DNA from: Sphingomonas sp. CL5.1
Lineage (GTDB): Bacteria > Pseudomonadota > Alphaproteobacteria > Sphingomonadales > Sphingomonadaceae
Length of the DNA stretch: 64,000 nt
NCBI RefSeq assembly: GCF_013344685.1
Contig: NZ_CP050137.1
Span: forward strand, 3,093,001-3,157,000
Reading direction: 5' to 3'
This document shows positions 56,967 through 64,000 of this stretch, in pieces (the stretch's first letter is position 1; each line of letters begins with the position of its first letter). The notes beneath the pieces were generated by a model, which made no database searches, had not been told where the DNA came from, and worked only from the letters and a program-made list of their open reading frames with translations. The translations under genes and the position numbers were made by a program.

Positions 56967-57500
56967 TCATTCCGCCGCGTGGGCGATATCCGCGCCGCCG
57001 CCGGTGACGACGTCGCCCGGCAACGCCCAGTGGAGATCGCCCTTGGCCAGCACGCGGCCGTCGTGGCTGAGCACGGCGACCTGCTGCACCGGACGGTTGT
57101 CGCGCGAGTCGACCAGGATCGGGAAGGCCGGCACGCCGGTCTCCCATCGCTCGCCCCATTGCCGCAGCGCAACCATGGTCGGCAGCAGCGCATGGCCCTT
57201 TTCGGTCAGGCAATATTGGATCTTGCGGCGATCCTCCGGCAGCGACTGGCGTTCCATGATTCCATGCTCGACGAAGCGCGCAAGCCGGTTGGCGAGGATG
57301 TTGCGCGCGATGCCGAGTTCCGACTGAAATTCCTCGAAATGCTGCAAGCCATTGAAAGCGGCGCGTAAAATCAGGAACGCCCAACGCTCGCCCATCGTTT
57401 CGAGCGCGGCCGGAAGGCTGCATTCGGTCAGGCGCTCGCGCAACTTCTCCAATCGGGTGCTCCTTGTTTCCGGCCATCCTAAACGAGCCGGGCGTGGCAT
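56967..57500 (-). CDS. HxlR-type winged-helix transcriptional regulator
   Basis: 177 residues. CSLPAALETMGERWAFLILR then NGLQHFEEFQSELGIARNIL and LVEHGI/RKIQYCLTEKGHALLP form the HxlR winged helix. The last ~50 residues are an unusual beta extension seen in some members. Divergent from the CC_3452 gene across 80 nt, a likely target. These regulators usually respond to redox or phenolic signals. Confidence 0.9.
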   Translation of the reverse strand: MPRPARLGWPETRSTRLEKLRERLTECSLPAALETMGERWAFLILRAAFNGLQHFEEFQSELGIARNILANRLARFVEHGIMERQSLPEDRRKIQYCLTEKGHALLPTMVALRQWGERWETGVPAFPILVDSRDNRPVQQVAVLSHDGRVLAKGDLHWALPGDVVTGGGADIAHAAE

Positions 57501-57580
57501 CGAACAAAAATATCAATTGCCAATTGCAACTCGCACCTGCAATATGTAAGTAGCGTTCAGCAACTTATTTTCGCGAGGCT

Positions 57581-57934
57581 ATGATGATTCGCTCGATGAT
57601 CGCCGCAATGCTCACCTCGGCCGCTTTCCTTGCCTCGGCTGGCGCCTCGGCGCAGGCCAGCGGCGGCTATTTCGTCGCCACCCCCGTCGCGACCGCGACG
57701 AAGGATGTCGTGATGACCCGCGAGACGCCGTGGAATCTCCACGACGGCGTCTATGTCGCCGGGAAGGCGCCGTTGCGCGAGATGGCGGCGTGCCAGATGA
57801 TGGCGCGCAACGTCGGCGCGCTTTCGGCTTTCACGGTCGCCGGCAAGGCGTTCGACGAGGCCGCGCTGGGCGAGTGCAACACCAAGGCCAGGGGCGGCGC
57901 GGCGGCGAAGGTCGCGTCCAACCAGCCGCGATAA
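57581..57934 (+). CDS. CC_3452-type exported small protein
   Basis: 117 residues. Signal peptide to ASAQA (about 26), then GGYFVATPVATATKDVVMTRETPWN, typical of CC_3452 family proteins. Single Cys pair (AACQMM, LGECNT). Role unknown. GCGAGGCT site just before the ATG. A classic terminator follows at 57963-58004, so it is monocistronic. Confidence 0.78.
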   Translation: MMIRSMIAAMLTSAAFLASAGASAQASGGYFVATPVATATKDVVMTRETPWNLHDGVYVAGKAPLREMAACQMMARNVGALSAFTVAGKAFDEAALGECNTKARGGAAAKVASNQPR

Positions 57935-57962
57935 GCTCGATCCGTTTTCGTGACGACAAGGG

Positions 57963-58004
57963 ATGGTCCTTTCGCCGCTCCGCGCGGTGGAGGGACCATT
58001 TTTG
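57963..58004 (+). terminator. Rho-independent terminator after the CC_3452 gene
   Basis: Stem ATGGTCC / GGACCAT (57963-57969, 57993-57999), with an inner CGCCGC/GCGGTG pairing, followed by TTTTTG. Confidence 0.8.
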
Positions 58005-58040
58005 TTGCAAAGCAATAGGCGAACGCGCCATCGTGCGCCG

Positions 58041-60146
<2,106 letters not shown>

Positions 60147-60237
60147 ACGCCTTTTGCCGAAACGGCTTGCGATCCTTCGGATGCTCGGCGAATAAACCGC
60201 CATCACATATCCGGAAAAACAAAAGGGGAGCCTCGCC

Positions 60238-61836
60238 ATGCTGGCGCGCACCATTGCCATTCTTCTCGCCACCACCTCCGTCGCGGTCGCCGCGCAGGAC
60301 GCCCGGCCGGCGGAAAAGGCGGGGAAGGGCGCCCTCGTCTCCAATGCCGAACTGACGAAGCAGGAGGTCGAGGCCGCCTATGCCAACGCCCCGGTGCAGG
60401 AGCGGGAGGAACGCTCGAAGGGTAATGTCGCGGTCGCGGGGCGGACGCTCGCCTATACCGCGACCGCCGGCACGCTGACGATCCGCGACGCGGAAGGGAA
60501 GCCGACCGGATCGATGTTCTACACCGCCTATACGCTCGACGGCACCAAGCCGGGGACGAAGCGGCCGATCACCTTCTTCTATAACGGCGGCCCCGGCAGC
60601 CCGACCTTCTGGTTGCACATGGGCTCGTTCGCGCCGGTGCGACTGCGCACGGGCGACCCGGTGTTCATGCGCCCCGCGCCGTTCGATTTCGGGCCGAACC
60701 CGGATACCCTGCTCGACAAGACCGACATGGTGTTCCTCGACGCGATGGGCGCGGGCTATTCGCGCGCGCTGGGCGAGACCAAGCCGAGCCATTTCTACGG
60801 CGTGGACGAGGATGTCGACGCTTTCGCCCGTGCGATCATCCGCTACGTCACCAAGAACGGCCGCTGGAACAGCCCGAAGTTCATCTTCGGCGAAAGCTAC
60901 GGCACGACCCGTTCGGGCGCGCTCGCCTATCAGCTTCAGGATCGCGGCATGGCGCTGAACGGCGTGGTGCTGCTGTCCTCGATCATGAACTACGGCTATC
61001 GCCAGCCGGGGCTGGATCAGGTCTATCTCAACTACCTGCCGAGCTTCGCGGCGGCGGCCTGGTATCACAACCGCATCGCCAATCGCCCGGCGGACGTGGC
61101 GACGATCGTCGAACAGGCGCGCGCCTTCGCGGTCGGTCCCTATGCCTCGGCGCTGGCCAAGGGGCAGTCGATCCCGGATGCCGAGCGCGATCAGGTCGCG
61201 AACCGGATGAGCCAGCTCATCGGCCTGTCGCCGGAGTTCATCAAGCGCGCCAATCTGCGCATCGACCTGCCGCGCTTCCAGAAGGAATTGCTGCGCGACA
61301 AACGCGAGCGGATCGGCCGGTTCGACGCGCGCTACGTCGGCATCGACACCGATGCGGCGGGCGAGCGGCCGGAATCCGATGCCTCGTCGGATGCGATCTC
61401 GGGCGCGTTCATCGGCACCTTCCACGATTATCTGACCAACACGCTCGGCTACAAGACGGACATGCAGTATCGCCTGTCCGCGCGCGACGCGGCGGGATTC
61501 GAGTGGAACTGGAAGCACAAGGCGCCGGGCGGCGGCTTCGCGTCGCAGCAGAACAACCCGAACACCGCCGTCGATCTCGCCGCCGCGATGCGCGAGAATC
61601 CCTATCTCAAGGTGCTGTCGATGAACGGCTGGTTCGACATGGCGACGCCCTTCTTTGGCACCGAATACGATCTCGGCCACATGATGCTGGAGCCGGCGCA
61701 GGTGAAGAACCTGTCGTTCACTTATTATCCCGCCGGCCACATGGCCTATCTGAACCCGGAGGCGCTGCACGCCATGCGGCGCGATCTGGTCAATTGGTAC
61801 GACAACGCGCTTGCCGGATCGGGGAACGCCAACTGA
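60238..61836 (+). CDS. Exported S10 family serine carboxypeptidase-like protein
   Basis: 532 residues. Signal peptide MLARTIAILLATTSVAVAA. Catalytic Ser in FGESYGTTRSG (~222), Asp in NGWFDMATPF (~465) and His in PAGHMAYL (~501), an alpha/beta-hydrolase triad. S10 enzymes trim peptides from the C-terminus; periplasmic. GGGGAG precedes the ATG. Followed by the DUF885 protein on the same strand, which together suggest periplasmic peptide breakdown. Confidence 0.9.
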   Translation: MLARTIAILLATTSVAVAAQDARPAEKAGKGALVSNAELTKQEVEAAYANAPVQEREERSKGNVAVAGRTLAYTATAGTLTIRDAEGKPTGSMFYTAYTLDGTKPGTKRPITFFYNGGPGSPTFWLHMGSFAPVRLRTGDPVFMRPAPFDFGPNPDTLLDKTDMVFLDAMGAGYSRALGETKPSHFYGVDEDVDAFARAIIRYVTKNGRWNSPKFIFGESYGTTRSGALAYQLQDRGMALNGVVLLSSIMNYGYRQPGLDQVYLNYLPSFAAAAWYHNRIANRPADVATIVEQARAFAVGPYASALAKGQSIPDAERDQVANRMSQLIGLSPEFIKRANLRIDLPRFQKELLRDKRERIGRFDARYVGIDTDAAGERPESDASSDAISGAFIGTFHDYLTNTLGYKTDMQYRLSARDAAGFEWNWKHKAPGGGFASQQNNPNTAVDLAAAMRENPYLKVLSMNGWFDMATPFFGTEYDLGHMMLEPAQVKNLSFTYYPAGHMAYLNPEALHAMRRDLVNWYDNALAGSGNAN

Positions 61837-61926
61837 CCGCCGGGCGCGCAAGTGTATTATTGAGTTGTCACACCCGCGCGCCGCGCTACGATGAACCATC
61901 TCCCAGATAAAAGGGGCTTGCAACAG

Positions 61927-63729
61927 ATGGATCGTCGTACATTCCTTGCTTCCTCCAGCGCGGCATCCGCGCTGGCGCTCATGTCCGGCGCGGTGCGCGC
62001 GCAGGCCGCGGCGGGCGATGCGAAACTCAACGCCACGTTCGACCGGGTGATGACCGGCATGCTTCCCGAGATGCCGTCGCTCGCCACGGTGCTCGGCATG
62101 GACAAGGGCGCCAACGCGCCGCTGAAGCACCGGCTGGAGGACAATTCCGCCGCCGGCCGCGTCAGGCTTCAGCGCATGCTGAAGCAGGCGATCGCGGACA
62201 TCACCGCCGTCGCGCCGGATACGCTGTCGCCCACCGCGAAGCTCGATCGCGAGGTGGTGCTCTATTCGCTCAACGCGCAGGCCATCCCGCAGGATCGCTT
62301 CGGGCTGGATTCGGTGCAGCGGCCGTATCTGATCTTCCAGCAGGGCGGCAGCTATTTCGAGACGCCGGATTTCCTCAATTCCTCGCATACCATCACCAAT
62401 GCGGAGGATTGTGCGGCCTATCTCGATCGTCTCGCGGCGATGGCGACTTCGCTGGACAACGACACGGCCGAGCAGAAGACGCAGGCCGCGCGGGGCTATG
62501 TCGCGCCGGGCTGGTCGCTCGACCTGACGCTGGGTCAGATGGCGAAGCTGCGCGATCCGTCGGCGGCGGAGAATGGCCTGACGCAATCGCTCGTCACGCG
62601 CGCGGCGAAGGCGAATATCCCCGGCGACTGGCAGGCGAGGGCCAGCGCGATCGTCGAGAAGCAGGTCTATCCCGCGCTCGACCGGCAGATCGCGCTGATC
62701 CGGGAATTGCGCGCGCATGGCCGCACCGACGATGGCCTGTGGGCGGTGCCGAGGGGCGAGGAAATCTACGCCGCCGCGCTGGCCGAGGCGACGACCACCA
62801 AATTCACGCCCGACGAAGTGCATCGCATGGGGCTGGATCAGGTCGCGTCGATCACCGCCGAGCTGGAAACGATCCTCAAGGCCAACGGGCTGACGCAAGG
62901 CTCGGTTGCGGACCGGCTCAATGTGCTCAACGTCCGCCCGGACCAGCTCTATCCCGATACCGACGCGGGGCGCGAGCAACTGATCCGCGACCTCAACGCC
63001 GGCGTCGCCGGCATGACGGCGAAGTTGGGGCAATTGGTCAACAATCCGCCCAATGCCCCGCTCGAGATCCGGCGCGTGCCGGTGGAGATCCAGGACGGCG
63101 CGTCGAACGGCTATTACTATCTCGCCGCGCTCGACGGCTCCCGCCCGGCGATCTACTGGATCAACCTCAAGAGCGTCGGCGACTGGCCGAAATATTCGCT
63201 GCCCAGCCTGACCTATCACGAGGGCGTGCCGGGCCATCACCTGCAACTCACCATCGCGCAGCAGGCCAGGACGCCGTTGCTGCGCAAGCTCGCCTTCTTC
63301 AACGCCTATTCGGAAGGCTGGGCGCTCTATGCCGAGAAGCTGGCGGACGAGGTGGGTGGCTATGCCACACCGCTGGACCGCGCCGGCTTCCTCCAGAGCT
63401 ACCTGTTCCGCGCCGCGCGGCTGGTGATCGACACGGGCATCCACACCAAGAAATGGACCCGCGAGAAGGCCACCGACTATATGGTGCGGACGGTCGGCTT
63501 CGCGCAGCCGCGCTCGCAGCGCGAGGTGGAACGGTATTGCACCCAACCGGGGCAGGCGTGCAGCTACAAGGTCGGCCATGCCGCCTGGGTGCGCGCGCGG
63601 GAGAAGGCGATGGCGATCCAGGGCGCGAAGTTCAACGAGAAGGACTTCCACGACATCCTCCACGCCGGCGCGATGCCGCTGACCATCCTGGAGCGGATCG
63701 TGGAGGAACGCGCCCGCGCGGCGGCGTGA
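61927..63729 (+). CDS. DUF885 family exported metallohydrolase-like protein (Tat substrate)
   Basis: 600 residues. MDRRTFLASSSAASALALMSG is a twin-arginine signal (RRTFLA). The catalytic-looking HExxH motif is YHEGVPGHHLQL (~440), with EGWALYAEKLADE following, the DUF885 zinc-peptidase-like layout. Probably a periplasmic peptidase. Met 61927 is preferred over 61891 because the Tat motif should be near the N-terminus. Confidence 0.88.
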   Translation: MDRRTFLASSSAASALALMSGAVRAQAAAGDAKLNATFDRVMTGMLPEMPSLATVLGMDKGANAPLKHRLEDNSAAGRVRLQRMLKQAIADITAVAPDTLSPTAKLDREVVLYSLNAQAIPQDRFGLDSVQRPYLIFQQGGSYFETPDFLNSSHTITNAEDCAAYLDRLAAMATSLDNDTAEQKTQAARGYVAPGWSLDLTLGQMAKLRDPSAAENGLTQSLVTRAAKANIPGDWQARASAIVEKQVYPALDRQIALIRELRAHGRTDDGLWAVPRGEEIYAAALAEATTTKFTPDEVHRMGLDQVASITAELETILKANGLTQGSVADRLNVLNVRPDQLYPDTDAGREQLIRDLNAGVAGMTAKLGQLVNNPPNAPLEIRRVPVEIQDGASNGYYYLAALDGSRPAIYWINLKSVGDWPKYSLPSLTYHEGVPGHHLQLTIAQQARTPLLRKLAFFNAYSEGWALYAEKLADEVGGYATPLDRAGFLQSYLFRAARLVIDTGIHTKKWTREKATDYMVRTVGFAQPRSQREVERYCTQPGQACSYKVGHAAWVRAREKAMAIQGAKFNEKDFHDILHAGAMPLTILERIVEERARAAA

Positions 63730-63734
63730 GGCGG

Positions 63735-63775
63735 GGTGGGGACGCGCGGTGGAAGCCAGCGTCCCCACCTTCCTC
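63735..63775 (+). terminator. Hairpin terminator candidate after the DUF885 gene
   Basis: Perfect 11-nt arms GGTGGGGACGC / GCGTCCCCACC with a 13-nt loop right after the stop codon; the T-run after it (TTCCTC) is weak. Confidence 0.6.
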
Positions 63776-63826
63776 GCGCGTCAACAATCTGGTGATTTCC
63801 GCCCGGCTAGCCGATAAGGGGCCGCC

Positions 63827-64000
63827 ATGTATCGTCCCCAGCTTTCCGTCGTCATCCCCTGCTACAACGAGGCGGCAACATTGCCGCTGCTGCATCAGCG
63901 CGTTTCCGCCGCCGTGCGCGCGGTGGTGGGCGACGATCATGAGATCGTGCTCGTCAACGACGGATCGCGCGACGATAGCTGGGCGATCATGCAGCGGCTG
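63827..64000 (+). CDS. GT2 family glycosyltransferase, 3' end outside window
   Basis: First 58 codons only. LSVVIPCYNEAATLPLLHQR and EIVLVNDGSRDDSW are the GT2 (GT-A) opening and DxD-preceding motifs. Dolichol-phosphate-mannose-type or undecaprenyl-linked sugar transferases begin this way; full identity cannot be judged. Confidence 0.88.
   Translation, partial: MYRPQLSVVIPCYNEAATLPLLHQRVSAAVRAVVGDDHEIVLVNDGSRDDSWAIMQRL

Overview
The window is GC-rich, densely packed bacterial chromosome that fits an alphaproteobacterium of the order Sphingomonadales, Sphingomonas-like. I infer this from the very high GC at third codon positions, the single bifunctional Rel/Spo protein, a vgr-related zincin, DUF6628-, DUF6491- and CC_3452-type small proteins, and the lapA-pyrF-trpF-trpB-trpA-accD-folC order. 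These assignments rest on recognising sequence patterns; no database search was run.

Layout. 1-12.45 kb is core chromosome: the end of an MFS transporter, rsmD-rluB (rRNA modification), a single-domain response regulator, a DUF6628 protein, and a long minus-strand operon (endonuclease/exonuclease/phosphatase protein, patatin-like lipase, lapA-like, pyrF, trpF, trpB, trpA, accD, folC) linked mostly by 4-nt stop/start overlaps. 12.5-13.5 kb is a scar zone: a 3'-half relic of a tRNA-Thr gene, an intact tRNA-Thr(TGT), and the 3' end of an IS3-family transposase.

13.53-27.29 kb is an integrative element in tRNA-Arg(CCG). The intact tRNA is at 27247-27323 and a displaced 3' half is at 13528-13577. 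The element carries a tyrosine integrase broken by two compensating frameshifts, a RelE-type toxin-antitoxin pair flanked by two related integrase tails, a DUF5710 protein, a tight three-gene operon (unknown 430-aa protein, Xre/MbcA-type antitoxin, RES toxin) and a minus-strand cassette. That cassette encodes a CHC2-Toprim DnaG-like protein, a very long reverse transcriptase resembling the UG1/DRT1 defence RTs, a stand-alone nitrilase, and, after a 270-nt gap, an exonuclease I-like DEDDh nuclease. Its RT is interrupted by one in-frame TAG where a TGG would be expected. This cassette is the best candidate for an undescribed system: a primase-like, RT, nitrilase and exonuclease set, possibly anti-phage and possibly recently inactivated in this strain.

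27.3-64 kb returns to core chromosome: dnaK-dnaJ with a recognisable RpoH-type promoter, a PCu(A)C copper chaperone, purB, a succinate-semialdehyde-type dehydrogenase, a two-gene acyl-CoA dehydrogenase pair, ribF-ileS-lspA and a DUF3035 lipoprotein, metC-sseA, queF, a GT4 glycosyltransferase with a GH130 protein, an OPT transporter, hom, a Bcr/CflA-type exporter, a 2-oxoglutarate oxygenase, an HxlR regulator, the (p)ppGpp synthetase/hydrolase, two exported peptidase-type proteins, and the start of a GT2 glycosyltransferase cut by the window end.
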